Below are positions 1 through 12,289 of a DNA stretch of 64,000 nt, one piece after another (positions within the stretch are counted from its first letter, which is position 1; each line of letters starts with the position of its first letter). The DNA lies in the NCBI GenBank assembly GCA_032622095.1, contig CP136068.1, positions 161,283,465 to 161,347,464 of the forward strand. The letters run 5' to 3'. Origin of the DNA: Siphonodentalium dalli. Taxonomy: Eukaryota > Mollusca > Scaphopoda > Gadilida > Siphonodentaliidae. Under the pieces are notes generated by a model. That model did not search any database. It was not told the origin of the DNA and saw nothing but the letters and a program-made list of their open reading frames with translations. A program made the position numbers and the translations under genes.

Positions 1-524
1 CGACTGGGAACTGGCAGCAATGGGCTATCTATGGACAGAGGTGGGTTGCCAAGAGAATTTCTTAAGCTTCAATTTAGCCAACCACCATTGTTACCACTAA
101 ATAGGTCACCACTCATGGGATAATCCTTCATAGACTTAAACGCGTTTTTAAAACACACCAATATGGGACTATTTCCATACCATATAAGTCCATATTGGCA
201 TGTTTAATTTGCCTTTTTTCATCAACACTACTTACCAGAATCATGCTCTTTATATTGTGTTTTTACTGCTGCCCGCGCCATTCAACGGAACAACGTGTGT
301 TGGCTCACTGTGGGCTTATGCCTTGGTGATATCAATCCAATATGATCATATATGAATATCTATGCCCAATGTGAAAGTACTTGCATAAGGATATGTTGTA
401 TTATCGACTCATAATAACATATACGTTAATTATTGACGGAAAATAACACGCATAACCAACTCACGACTTTGAATGGAATAACGGATATAAGTCCACTATT
501 GTCTTACGTTTCAGAATTAAATAA
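1..524. other. No recognisable gene or repeat
   Basis: AT-rich sequence with no long frame on either strand and no repeat that I could see. It is either intergenic or part of an intron of the gene starting further right. Confidence 0.5.
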
Positions 525-635
525 TTCAATACTAACCTATGTGAATCCAATATTAACCTATGTGAATCCAATATTAACCTATGTGAATCCAATATTAACC
601 TATGTGAATCCAATAGTAACCTATGTGAATGATAT
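525..635. repeat. 21-bp minisatellite, about 5 copies
   Basis: The unit AACCTATGTGAATCCAATATT repeats nearly perfectly. Because 21 is a multiple of three, it keeps a frame open (433-696) that reads as repeated TYVNPIL peptides. The unit runs directly into a larger duplication whose first base pairs are the same AACCTATGTGAAT. Confidence 0.9.
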
Positions 636-1153
636 TAGTCGATTATGGACATACTTTCGCGAGGATATGTTGAATACGTTTTTGGGCCACATGTAAAACC
701 CGTATATAATTATTTAAAGGGAATCAATGCATTCGAATTGGATTTGTGCGAAATAACATGATTTTATAAAAGTATGTGAGGCAGCTATAATCAAAAAGTA
801 CACATACAACGATATTGACATTGTTCTTATGTTCATTATTAATAACTTTCAAATAACGATAAATCGCATATCGAGACTACTGTTATGTAACCTATGTGAA
901 TGGTATATGTCGATTATGAACATACCTGCGTGATGATATGTTCAATACGTTGTTGGGCCACATGTAAAGCCCGTATAAAATTATTTAAAGGGACTCAATT
1001 CATTCGAATTGGATTTAACCGAAACAACTTAATTGTATAAAAGTATGTGAGACAACTGTAAACAACAAGTACATGCAAAACGATATTGTCCATATGTTAA
1101 TTGTTAATAACTGCAAATAACAATATATCGCATATCGAAACTACTGTTATGTA
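616..1153. repeat. Tandem duplication, period about 271 bp
   Basis: Two diverged copies lie head to tail (616-886 and 887-1153). Both begin with GTAACCTATGTGAATG, include TTGGGCCACATGTAAA and end with ATCGCATATCGA followed by ACTACTGTTATGTAA. The shared start with the 21-bp minisatellite suggests the minisatellite grew from the left edge of this unit. Confidence 0.85.
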
Positions 1154-1310
1154 AGTGTTATGTAATCATTACTGTTGCAGTGAAATTGCTAATCAGAGTA
1201 GAATTAGTCCAATAATATATCAGAGTTTTATCAAGCGTGATGGAAAACATTGGAAAAGATCAAAGAATTGAAAAAATATTCTGCAAATCATATTTAGACT
1301 AAAATATTAT

Positions 1311-1463
1311 ACAGTTATCGCCCGCGGTTGAGTGAGACACGGGGATTTGTCGCCCGCTCGAGACCTGGAATGTCACCCGAGGGCCGCCAGGCCCGAGGGT
1401 GACATTCCAGGTCCAGAGCGGCGACAAATCCCCGGGTCTCACGAAAACAAGGGTGATAACTGT
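1311..1463. repeat. Foldback element (about 70-bp arms)
   Basis: The left arm starts ACAGTTATC and the right arm ends GATAACTGT. The arms match closely through GGGGATTTGTCGCC and CCTGGAATGTCACCC, with a loop of only about 10 bases around 1386. It is far more GC-rich than its surroundings. Both frames across it (1299-1592 minus, 1399-1587 plus) are by-products of the palindrome. It is probably a MITE or foldback transposon; no target-site duplication was established. Confidence 0.75.
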
Positions 1464-3430
1464 TTTGTTATCTGACAAAGGAGTACACACGAACCTCGTT
1501 AATAGCAGGCATAAATGCGCGCATATATTCTTTAATCCAGTTCGAAAAGTTAATTGTATGTTGGAATCATCGCTATATAGAAAATAAAACATTCATAATC
1601 TGGATCAATTAACAGACCCGTCATTTGCGCAACTATTCTCCGGTCAGTTTTCTGGTTGCATGGTGGAAATCGGTTCACGGAAAGTGGAGCAAAGCAATTT
1701 CGAAGTTGACTAGCCATGCAGCGAAATGTTCGGCTTCGTTTCAATTGAGCGTGAAGACGCCGACAGACGTGTTAATTTCCAGAATGCTAAAATGTGAAAC
1801 TAACACGTTGTAGTAGTGCAAAAAGAAATTGACATATGCCACATATTGTTACGCAACATACGGATATTCTCTGAAGTCTGAGGAATGTATTGAAGAAAAG
1901 AAATAGTCAATTGATCAACAGCAAAGAGTGGCTATTTGATCTAGCACATAAACGTAGTTGTAACGTATGTACATCGTATGTGCAATTGCCTGCAGCAAAT
2001 ACCAACTGCATAATAAGGTTAATCTATTTGTCCCACGGTCTTTATTATTGATATAAAAAGGTCCAATAGGAATATTACACCTTACAACAGATATGTGTCT
2101 GTGATAACACCATTTATACATAGCGTGCTTTAATTGCAAATAAAAAACACACAATTATGCAAATTAGCAAACACCACAGTTCGCGGTTGTTATGAAACAG
2201 TGGTGTTTATAAAAACAGTGTTTTTCGAAATTAGATAGCTGTCGAGAATCTCTGCTCGGTGAGTTCTTCGTAGTTCTATGTTTACTGGTAACAGCTAAGC
2301 GGACAACAACTGAGACAATGTTACTCTCGAGGGTAATATGGTGATTTACGGCCCGCCATGTGACGCACTCTCAGCCAATCAGAAGAGAGGAAAATGGGAT
2401 GAAATGGGATGAAGGATAACAATTGTATTTACTATACGATGGTTGTTGTCAAATTACTGCAGAAGTTTTATTCACATACCACTTGTGTCAACGCTCTCCA
2501 TTTCCTTATTGGAGAGATATCATTGACGAAGATAAGAACACAGTTCATCTTTTCTCCCGTTCTTCCAGGTGGTGATGTTTTTACAGATTTGTATAATTAT
2601 GTATCGATTGTGATTGTCTTGGGTCCCATTAACGTATAAGTATCGATCGACCTATTGATGTTCCCCAAAACCGACCCGAGATGTAGAAAATGAGGCCATA
2701 ATTTCAAACCACCATGGTACTGTAGCAACAAGGGATTTTCGTACTGCGAATATTAATTGAATTGTTCACTTCTCAGGTAATCTTTTTAGGCCAATGCTAT
2801 CTGCGAGTATCAAGGTGGCCACGCTATTGTGAAACTATCTTGGTAGAATAATGCAAATCTCTCAGCCTGAATCGATTTATGTTCGTTCGTCTTTTCGAGT
2901 ACATTTTAAGTATCCGCGGTTTACAATCTGGTTATGGGATTTAATTTCATATTTTACCTTGGTAGAATAATTGTAAATCTTGTTGAGTTGACAGCAATCT
3001 GGAAGTAGTAACAGTGTTTATGCTGAAAACGTCTCCCCTGTTGTTTCTATTGTGCAAACTTGTGTTGAGCTGCGGTCGTTCTGCACAGCAAAGAAAACAG
3101 ACAGAGATGAACTCCAACTCTGTTGGCTTAGCTTCTATAGAACTTCCTTGAGATACAAAAATGATATGCTTTCATAGATTGTCACGTTCCATTATGTAGT
3201 TATTTCATACCGCCCACTGTATTCGTGTACATATTAAGATGTACAGTTGATGTACCAAACAACCGAACATATACTATAGCAGAATACGATTTTATCCAAC
3301 CATTGACTGTGCTGTAATGCAAATTATGTTGTTTCGCATCCATCAACCACAAATATACAGAACCGACCAGAATTGTTCTAGTTTAAGATACATGGCAAAA
3401 TGTATCTGACGATGGAAACAAATATCAAAT
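1464..3430. other. No recognisable gene
   Basis: No coding exon is recognised. Around 2340-2390, read on the minus strand, there is weak similarity to the first 50 bases of the dispersed repeat at 3431 (TTCTGATTGG followed by CCGTAAATCA), so a fragment of that family may lie here in inverse orientation. Confidence 0.4.
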
Positions 3431-3993
3431 ATTATTATTTATCCCCTAACTAACACTATTTCTGATTGGGCAAAAGCCGCCACGTGATAAACCGTAAATC
3501 ATATTGGACTCCCGAATGTCATATTGGACTCCCAAGTGTGCAATATGACTTTTTTATCGGGACTCTGTGACGCACGAATTAATTTTATTGCGAAATGAAT
3601 CGGTGAAATTGTGATGCGCGCGCAACACTGGTGGATTTAGCAGACGTTTCACTTCCGCATTGAGTTTTTTTTTCCACGTTTTTACTTTTCCAAATCATGC
3701 TTTCTGATGATCAAAATACAGGCTTTTATAGATAATTAAGTGCCGACAAATACCAAAAATAACCACTAAAGTTTTATTCCCAAAATTTGGATAAACATAC
3801 AGATGGATAATAAAAATGTCATAATACAATGTTGTGAACAGCATGAGTTTTTCTTGTACTCGTCGATGTTGTGGTGAAAAGTCGTACTTGACTCGACACT
3901 GCGTGTCTCGTCCACTATGACTTTTCAACACAACCTGGACTCGTACAAGAAAAATACATACTGTACACAACATTGTATAATAACTTTATAATG
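3431..3993 (+). repeat. Dispersed repeat, copy A, with internal palindrome
   Basis: About 560 bp that reappear in the same orientation at 53601-54152. Near the start are two TCATATTGGACTCC motifs. The 3' part (3825-3977) is an imperfect palindrome with arms containing TTTTTCTTGTAC and GTACAAGAAAAA, bounded by TACAATGTTGTG and its complement. Structure and recurrence point to a non-autonomous DNA transposon. The minus frame 3695-3973 lies inside it and is not a gene. Confidence 0.8.
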
Positions 3994-6600
3994 AACATAA
4001 ACTTTAATTCATTATTGTATTAGGTTATGCCATCCGCATTAAGAGACATACTGTTAATCGCAATCCAAACAAACAAATGGTACCACAATAAAATTGCCTG
4101 CATCAGCTCCGTTTTTATATTTTACCTTCAGAACATCAATTTGCCATTTGAAGAAATTTAAGCTCTTGTTTTCGTATTTTAGTCAGCAATTGAACTGATC
4201 ATCCTGCGAAAAAATTTAATTGTGAAGGTTAAATATAGATTAAATGTTGACTCATCGTAATCTAGATAATATCCAATATATGACATCAAACACTCCAAAT
4301 TTGTTAAAAATGTTGGAAATGTGATGCCTCGCACATTTATTAGAATTTGTACACTACATATAGGTTGACATGTTTCTCATTGTTTATTTCCCATTCAATA
4401 AATAGTGGGGAATTAATTGTTTTAGATCAACAATAGCATATATGACGTTGCTTAAACTTTCAAACGTAAGGGGTGTCAGGTTGTACATTTTCGTCAGGAG
4501 ACCTTTAAGATACATCCCTGATGTTGTACCCCTTCTCGATCGATCTACATGCGTCTTGTTCTATGTAATACCCTCGCATCACAATAGGTGTTGGGTATCT
4601 ACCACGATAGCTAAAGTCTAGCTTTAAACGTAGTTATGAACTTTGGAGAAATGCTATTTTTTTCTGTTCTGTATGTACATGTCAAGTCAGTGATGATACC
4701 AAATGTATATACATTCTACAATGGGAAGCAATGGTGATTGTTACTTGTATAGTGTTTGGTGAATAATTGTAATCTATATAATGTCGTATATATGCTATAA
4801 AATGATGCAGTGTAGAGTATTGTCTAGATTGTTAAAGGCACAAACAACATTACGTTGTTGCCTTAAATTTTATATCAACTTTAATAGGCGATTTGAAGCG
4901 GAATAGATTTGCAGACGTCTAACTCTAAGATGAACTCACACATTAGGTTTTGGAATCCAATCATATTGTTAAATTTCACCGTTAACAATTACTTGTGACT
5001 CGTTTGTGTGACAGACTAGCGATCAATGTGAATTGTGTTGACTGTGGCTTCCATGGCAATTCGATTTGCAAATATTTGTCCTTGTTTGCCCACAGTCGGT
5101 GTGCACATAATAACGACAAGAGACAAACAAACAAAAACAGCTCGTCTGATTATACCGCAACTTCGATAACTAACACGTACGACCATCTGCATGTAACTGT
5201 TAACATAACTAACGAACTCAATATAAAGAGCGTTTATATTCAACTCGCTTGGAACCCAATAGTTGTTAGTGCTTTATATATCATGCATACCTACATAGAT
5301 CTTATCTGCGCGAAACTAACTTAATTTGTATTGTTATGGATGGGACACCACCAATATAATTTGGAAAATGTATAACTTATATATATATATGCATGTACCT
5401 TAATTCATGTACGATATACATGTATATGGTAAACTCGGTACACAATATGCGGAAGGATGTTGTGCTTTCTTGCCTATGAACTATGCTTCCGCGATATACC
5501 ACAGACATGAACATGGATAGAGGGTCGCCCACCATTAACGAGAACAATCGAACCCCATTAGACTTGATCTTTGTAACTGTTACATCCAACTTTCAATTGT
5601 TCGCAATATCCAACCTGATACCCACTAAGGTTGGAACATTTCCAACGCATGGCCAATTGAGACCAAAATATTTGCCAAATATAGAACGATATGCTACTGT
5701 TGGTCAACAACAAGTTCCCCAGTAAGTACTGGTTGTAATTTCAACCTATTTTTGTGTTAAAATATAAAACTAATCTGCCAAGCATGAAATTGCCAACTGT
5801 CGAACATTTTGACCAAATATCGAGGAGACACCCCTTTTCGCAACGTCCATGAGAGAAGGATTTACATGGACAAACATTGATTACCATTTTTGAACATTTC
5901 AAGACAACTACAATATGTCTAGGCTCCTATTATTTCTTTAAAGCGCCATTGCTGTCTCCGGAACTGAATCGATATTGTCTTGGGTTCTGTTTGTTGTTCG
6001 GATATTATAATGGTGGATCTATCTGCATTGTTAATTTAATATATGGAAACATGATTGTTATTAGTAACCTGATGCGAGATACTACAGTTGTTTGTGTCGA
6101 GTAGGTATACAGTGATTATTAAGTTTCTAACCCACGCGCCATTTCACAAAGCAACTCTACAGAGATACGAGTAAATCTCACCATCGATAGTTTAGGGGTA
6201 ACAATACATATTTCACTCTGTTTCAGGCTTAAGAGTTAACACGAACCGGCATTGTATCAATACCGTATTTATATTCCCGATAAAATGGTGCAGTTTCAAC
6301 AACGACGAGTCAACAAAAGTCGCTTATCCATATATGTATTTGCGAATGTATGTCTGTGTTCTGTCGAAATTAACGGAGCCCATCCAGATGGCCCCAAATG
6401 TGTCTACCGGCGTAACGTTTTACAAGGAAGATAATGGTGTATGTTACACGTTTCTAAAGTTACGTAGTTGGTGTCAGAGACAGATAATGGGGAGGGTCAC
6501 AAACAAACTCGCCGATATGTTATTACCAGCTACTTCCACAAAACTTACACATAAACAACCCCATCATGTGAGAAGTGTAATGGTGTTGTTTAAATATATC
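3994..6600. other. No recognisable gene
   Basis: AT-rich, with only short frames of no recognisable content (for example 4995-5324 plus). No splice-flanked exon with a known domain pattern was found. It could be intergenic or an upstream intron. Confidence 0.4.
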
Positions 6601-6624
6601 AAACACGACGCCGTTTGATTCAGG

Positions 6625-6830
6625 GTTGCTCCGTGCATGATATGTGTGATATGTCTTAATCCTGTGTTTTAAAGATGCTAAAAGTCCACTCCAGTCAGTC
6701 TAATCATGTGGTATAAAGACGCTACATTTAGGTATATAATTTGATAAGAATGTGTTTAGTCGCCGTTTGAGTCAGAGTTGGTGGGTACTGAATTTGATAA
6801 GAATGTGATTAGACGCCGATATTGACCAAA

Positions 6831-6878
<48 letters not shown>

Positions 6879-7210
6879 TCTCCGTGCATGATATGTGTGA
6901 TATGTCTTGATGTTGTGGTTTAAAGATGACAAAAGTGGTCCCGCTCCAATCATGGATGGAGAGGGGGCACTAAAATTGATACTGAAATATTCTTCTTATC
7001 TAGACGATACGCGGAATCCAATCGTGTGGTATAAAGAAGACACATTTACACCGTTTGAGTTAGAGATGGGGGCGATCGGGGGCGCTAACATCGATAAGAA
7101 TATTTTATTAGTCTAGTCCCACCAAAGTTAGATATATATGTATCGCCATGATACGAGAAATCTAATGATGTGGTTTAAATTCGAGTTAGTGATGGGGAGG
7201 GTCACAAATA
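6625..7210. repeat. Degenerate duplicated segments around a (TA)n tract
   Basis: CTCCGTGCATGATATGTGTG followed by ATATGTCTT occurs at about 6630 and again at about 6880, with similar following sequence (TTTAAAGATG, then AAAAGT). GATGGGGAGGGTCACAAA recurs near 7190, and a close relative lies near 6487. A (TA)n tract at 6832-6875 separates the copies. This is an old, decayed tandem array. Confidence 0.55.
6832..6875. repeat. (TA)n microsatellite
   Basis: About 22 uninterrupted TA dinucleotides. Confidence 0.95.
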
Positions 7211-7244
7211 GAAAATAAACACAAAGATATCCAAAGATAATCAG

Positions 7245-7289
7245 CATGTTTATTACCCAAATATATGTATATCTTTGGGTAATAAACAT
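7245..7289. repeat. Short inverted repeat
   Basis: ATGTTTATTACCCAA is followed after about 14 bases by TTGGGTAATAAACAT. This is a perfect 15-bp stem with a TA-rich loop. Confidence 0.8.
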
Positions 7290-9796
7290 TTAAAAAAAAA
7301 AGATATCAGCAGTCTACAGTATTGGACTAATAAGCTCTCCCAAAAAACTCATCGTGCATATATCAAACACCGGATGTCGAACAAATTAGTTTTAAAGAGA
7401 TTTTGGCGTTTAAATTTGACAACCCTGAAAATTTATGACCGAATTAAGTCACTTGATCATTCATAATCAGCTTGCAAAAGGTATTTATATAGATGAAGAA
7501 AATGGCGAGTACGCTGTACTTCATGGAACATAGTGATGTTGAGAATTGGGATCTAGAGACACCAGCATTGAAAAAAACGTGTTTGTCCTCCAAATATATA
7601 TCAGGCATTTAGATGATACGATAAATCTACTGGTATGTTTTGTGGATGCCAAAGTGGCACCGTCAGAGTTGAGGCGGGGGCGCTGCACTAACAATGATAA
7701 CACAAAATTTCCAATAGAAAATTAAACCATATAAAATGTTTGATAACTTTTTAAAGGCAAAATGTGTGTTAATTTTGTGAAATCAGCACAAGTTTATCAT
7801 TGCGTACTCAAGCATTATCCAATATTGAAGAATGTGAAATCATCTATACTTCATCCGACCTCATCGATTTTTCGATTGTACAATTAACAATAAAGACATA
7901 ATGTCTGAAGTACGCGCAGTTGTAAGTAAATACTTCTTTATTCGCGGGACGAATGAATGACGATAAACAAATGGCATTCATTCCGACAAGGTTAGTCACT
8001 GCTTATAATTCAGACATGGGAATGGCGTCTTGTGGAATAATGCTTTGGGCAAGAGTGTTCTCTAGTCGCACAAAAGGTCCACAGCGGGGGTTTCCACCAC
8101 ACTTTAAATTGGGAAATGCCGGACATCCTACTAGCATAACACTAATAACACTAATCTGGTAAAGTTTTCATCAAATTGAAACGAACGAGGAAACATGTCA
8201 ACACAATAAGATTATGACACATCATTGACGCGAATCGTATCTCTTCGCCGTGGCAACGGTCAATGCAAATGCTCAGGGTAACAGGTCGCTGTTATGTTGA
8301 TACTTAAACGAACCAGACATAAACCATGGGGGTGGGTCAAGAAAAACATTACAGATACAAGGTGGAAATTTTGTGTTTCTCAGTTTTGGGGACCCCCCCC
8401 CCCCCCGGGAGCGTAAGTTTTTTCCACCCAAGTCTGGGACACCCACCCCCAAAATGACAACTTTTTTATCAAATATACTGACAAATGTCTTTTTCAACGT
8501 CAAGTCTTTTTGATGCAAATGTTTATTTCTTATCCATTGACAAAGGCATAATCTTATTTGTTGAGTTTGAAATGTTCTGTCACATCCCTATCATGATGGC
8601 GCCCACATGAGGCTGTGAGCTGAGACAAAATATGTGTGAAGATTTCGTGCAAAGTTGAACTTGAAACTGACAGCATTATATAATTAATAGTTTGTAGATA
8701 AATACCTGTGAATATTCCCCAAGCTTAGATTGTCCGTCCACCGGGAACATATCTGTGATCACCCATTGAACCGAGTCTAATGTGCGTCAGTCGCTTCGCA
8801 AAATGGCGACCGCCAGCCTGAGTGACCATGTGCAACACGGAAACAGTAACGATAACTCTTTAAGACTATCAGTCTAAACCAATGTGGCAGTATTTGGTGT
8901 TGAAACATGTCCTCAAATCCCAGGTATTCAGATTTGGATTTGATCAAAACCAACAAAAAACCGAATAGTTTGTGTGTGTATTGAAACTGTATTGTAAACA
9001 TTTGTTTATTATTATTATATATCAGACTTTCACATACCACACACTGTTGACCGAATCATCTTAATGGGAATCTAAATACCGTATTGCCTCAACGCCGGCC
9101 GTTTATAATCCTAGCCGGCAAGGTTTCCTACACAATAAATCGTGATTGACCTTATTTTTACCCGTGATAAAAACTGTGAAAAGAACCTTAATCGTATTTA
9201 AATGCGAGCGAGGTACACAAGATGGAAGCGATCATATGATTGGTTTCTTTTGCAGCCGAAGAACACAGAATGCGGAAGCGGTGAGATCCACCTTCCACAG
9301 AAAGAGGACCCTCCCGCATGCATGAGTACGTTTATGACCATGTGTAATAATGATGTGCATTATACGTTAACCAGCTACATGCATGATTATGTTTAAAAAT
9401 TTCATCAGATGTACTAAAGACGTAGAGTATATAAGTTACCTAGCTAAATGCATGAGTATGTATGTTAGCTAGATATGTATATTATACGTTACCCTGCCAT
9501 ATAACCTGGTATGTTCTTACAATCCGAACAGATGTACTGAAGATATGCAATATAAGTTACACAGCCGCATCAAATGTGTGTTTTCTGTTATTCGTCGTTC
9601 AGTCTATTGAAATGGAAAATGAATAAACCTGCGTATATAAGGTATAACATATGATAAAGATCGTATACTATTATAGCGTATTGTATACAATATTCATTCC
9701 ATATTAGTAAAGTTTACATATTGTAATACAAGTATAAACATTAATTGTATGAAGGGGGTCCGACAACAAGCTTCGAGCTTTTGATGGTCGTATAAC
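7290..9796. other. No recognisable gene; contains a C14 tract
   Basis: No exon is recognised. A run of 14 C lies at 8393-8406 within otherwise ordinary AT-rich DNA. A possible 25-nt exon between TTTTGCAG and GTGAGA (9256-9280) was considered and not accepted. Confidence 0.4.
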
Positions 9797-10356
9797 TCGT
9801 ATACACTCACATGCTAGGCTGGTTTGGTACATTGTGTGTATCATAATCAATGTAGTTTAATTTGGAATGATTCGCGAATATATATATATACTCGCATATA
9901 CTCACATGATAGGCCGGTTTGATAGATGTACGTGTATCATAATCAATGAGTTTAATTTGGAATGATTCGCGAACATATATACTCGCATATTCTCACATGA
10001 TATGCCGGTTTGCTACATGTACGTGTATCATAATCAATGTAGTTTAATTTGGAATGATTCGCGAATATATATATACTCGCATATACTCACATGATATGCC
10101 GGTTTGATAGATGTACGTGTATCACAATCAATGTAGTTTAATTTGGAATGATTCGCGAATATATTCAAATACTCCCAGACACTCACAGGATAGGCCGGTT
10201 TGCTACATGTACGTGTATCACAACCAAAGTAGTTTAATTGAGAATCATTCGCGAATATATATATACTCGCATACACTCACATGATAGCCCGGTTTGATAG
10301 ATCTATGTGGTTCAAAATCAACGTATTTTAATTTGGAACGATTCATGCATATATCT
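9797..10356. repeat. Minisatellite of about 94 bp, 6 copies
   Basis: Each unit carries ACTCACATGATAGGCCGGTT, then TGTACGTGTATCA, AATCAATGTAGTTTAATTTG and GATTCGCGAATATATA. Copies diverge by a few bases and small indels. The array ends about 170 bp before the EGF exon. The minus frame 10034-10276 lies entirely in this repeat and is not a gene. Confidence 0.9.
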
Positions 10357-10527
10357 TATAAACGTGATCATTGGGATGGTTTGTCCGTTTCTATGAACAA
10401 TGGGCTGATCCGGTTGAGTAACTGACACATTTACCCAGATACACGTACCAGGTTACCTAGAATTAGCCTCCACCATTTGTTCACTTACCTCACCTCCTGG
10501 AAGTGTCATTACTGGTTTCCATTCCAG

Positions 10528-10641
10528 AAACGAACGAATGCCTGTCTAATCCGTGTCAGAACGGAGCCACGTGTGTAGACGGAACCAACAGATACAACTG
10601 CACATGCATCCCTGGGTACAAGGGAACCCACTGTGAGAACG
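10528..10641 (+). CDS. EGF-like domain exon of a secreted lectin gene
   Basis: This 114-nt exon lies between the acceptor TTTCCATTCCAG and the donor GTGAGT. Both boundaries are phase 1, the classic symmetric EGF module. The 38 residues show six cysteines spaced C-x4-C-x5-C-x8-C-x-C-x8-C, with NPCQNGATC and the Gly-Tyr-x-Gly before the last cysteine, so all three disulfides can form. N-C-T between the third and fourth cysteines is a possible N-glycosylation site. The start ETNEC is close to, but not a full match for, the calcium-binding EGF consensus. Its phase fits the Thr-rich exon at 17049. The protein is expected in the secretory pathway. EGF identity is strong; assignment to the same transcript as the lectin exons is inferred from strand, order and phase. 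Confidence 0.85.
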
Positions 10642-12015
10642 GTGAGTCATTATAAAGTCAATTATTACAAATCAACTGTTATTATTAATTTCACCCAAAT
10701 ACAAAAGGGGGTCTGTACTTTGTTTTCATGGAGTCATATTTTTATTCATAATAATGGGACATAATGTCTAAATAATGTTTCTATTATGTAATATGTATAA
10801 ACTTAACTCATAGTAGGGAGGTTTCAGTTCACCAGCAGTTATCAATACGTGATGACACCAATGAGTAATAAAAAGGTAAGCTTGCTAAATGTTTTCATCA
10901 AGGATGTATCAATGCGCATTGGCATGGAAAGGCTAAGATTTAAACAGTTCTATTAAAAATAATTTATTCAACCTGATATAAATGAAAACATAACACAATA
11001 ATAGAATCTTCGAATAAATGTAACTCTTCAATTAAAAATATACTATTTAAAACACCATAATAAAATAAAACATAATGTTGTTGAAACAAATTCTAACCTA
11101 TTTCAACGATATTCGGTATATGGGTTTAGGATTACTTCTAGATGGCAGCTGTCAAATTTGAACGTTTTTCAATGAAAACACGGCAGCTATCTTTGATTTT
11201 ACTCTTCATTGCTAAATACTTTAGCACATCATACAGAGCTTACCCCTTGTCCGATAACCACCAAACTTCATATGGATCATCAGTGTCACCTCTCGATGGG
11301 TGCCTACCATTTTTCCCGAATTCTGTTTAAAAAAAAAAAGGCTGTCAGCGGCCATCTTCGATTAGACTCTTTGTATGACTAAATCCTTTAACACACCTTA
11401 CAGGTCACATTTCTCGTCCAATCGTCACCAAACTTCATAGGAATATTCGTGGTGAACACTAGGTGGGAACCTCCCCCGAAATTCGTTTAAAACAAACATG
11501 GCACCAGCACCCATCTTGGATTTAAAATGTGAATCCAAAAGCACACCCTACAGCCCACATTTATAGAGAATTGTTTTTGAAACTTTAAAGTCTCGTTTGT
11601 ACATAAAAAGTAGGAATGCTTCTATAATCATGATGCGGAACATAGATCGGTTAGGATCAGGAGACTGAGTAAAATGGTCAGTTGAAGCAGTTTGAAGGGG
11701 GTGGGTCCTTATCCCAGCATCGGAAACAAATTAAATTAGGGTTGGTGGGTACACAGAGGGCGGGAAAAAATCGCCTAGTGTCCGGAAATTGTTTCCTGAG
11801 CATCCCCCTATTGAGGCATAATTCCAATTTTGCCGTGTTTTCAAAACAGTAACGTCCCAGTGAAACTTCGTAAAACGCCAGGACTGGTGGTATCACTTCT
11901 ATGTATAGTGTACCACACCATTACATATTCAACATCCTGAAAGCATGTGTTTCAATTTTGTGTAGCCCAGACACATACACATCCCTGGACATGTATTATA
12001 TCATTCACTTTCCAG
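10642..12015 (+). other. Intron sequence
   Basis: Intron downstream of the EGF exon. It is AT-rich, holds the old repeat at 11135-11570, and has no frame resembling a known domain before the degenerate EGF copy at 12016. Confidence 0.5.
11135..11570. repeat. Degenerate tandem repeat of about 185 bp
   Basis: Two to three imperfect units share GGC(A/T)GTCA(A/G)-type starts, CACCAAACTTCATA and a (C/A)CCGAA(A)TTC(T/G)GTTTAAAA end. An A-run (11330-11339) sits at one junction. Such internal repeats are typical of decayed non-coding transposons; the family is unknown to me. Confidence 0.6.
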
Positions 12016-12042
12016 AAACGATCGAATGCTCGTGCATCATAA
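12016..12042 (+). pseudogene. Relic of a second EGF-like exon
   Basis: The acceptor region and exon start copy the EGF exon at 10528: CCTGGA, then about 20 bases of similar intron, CTTTCCAG, and AAACGATCGAATGC. After the first cysteine codon the sequence jumps to TCGTGCATC, resembling the CACATGCATC late in the good exon, and then hits stop codons. This looks like a duplicated EGF exon that has lost its middle. It has no donor in the expected place and no complete cysteine pattern. Confidence 0.5.
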
Positions 12043-12289
12043 TATGATGAAATATGAATAATGTGATTACATTGTAATACCAGGATGTGAGTTATGGATG
12101 ATATAATAAACAACACAAATGGGATTGCATTCTAACAAGCAAATGACATCTTTAGGAAAATGTTTAAATGGTAATAATGCGCTACATGATATATCTTGGC
12201 AATGTATCACTTACAACATTGTTTTGACTTCTATATGATGAATATGCAAATTGTACTCTTGGGGTGACAGACTCTTTCTCAAAAACCTT

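Noticed and set aside
433-696. 87-codon frame with TYVNPIL repeats
   Set aside because: It is created by the 21-bp minisatellite. There is no ATG start, splice support or composition of a known protein.
9256-9280. Possible 25-nt exon between TTTTGCAG and GTGAGA
   Set aside because: Its length would shift the phase of the lectin gene, and nine residues carry no domain information.
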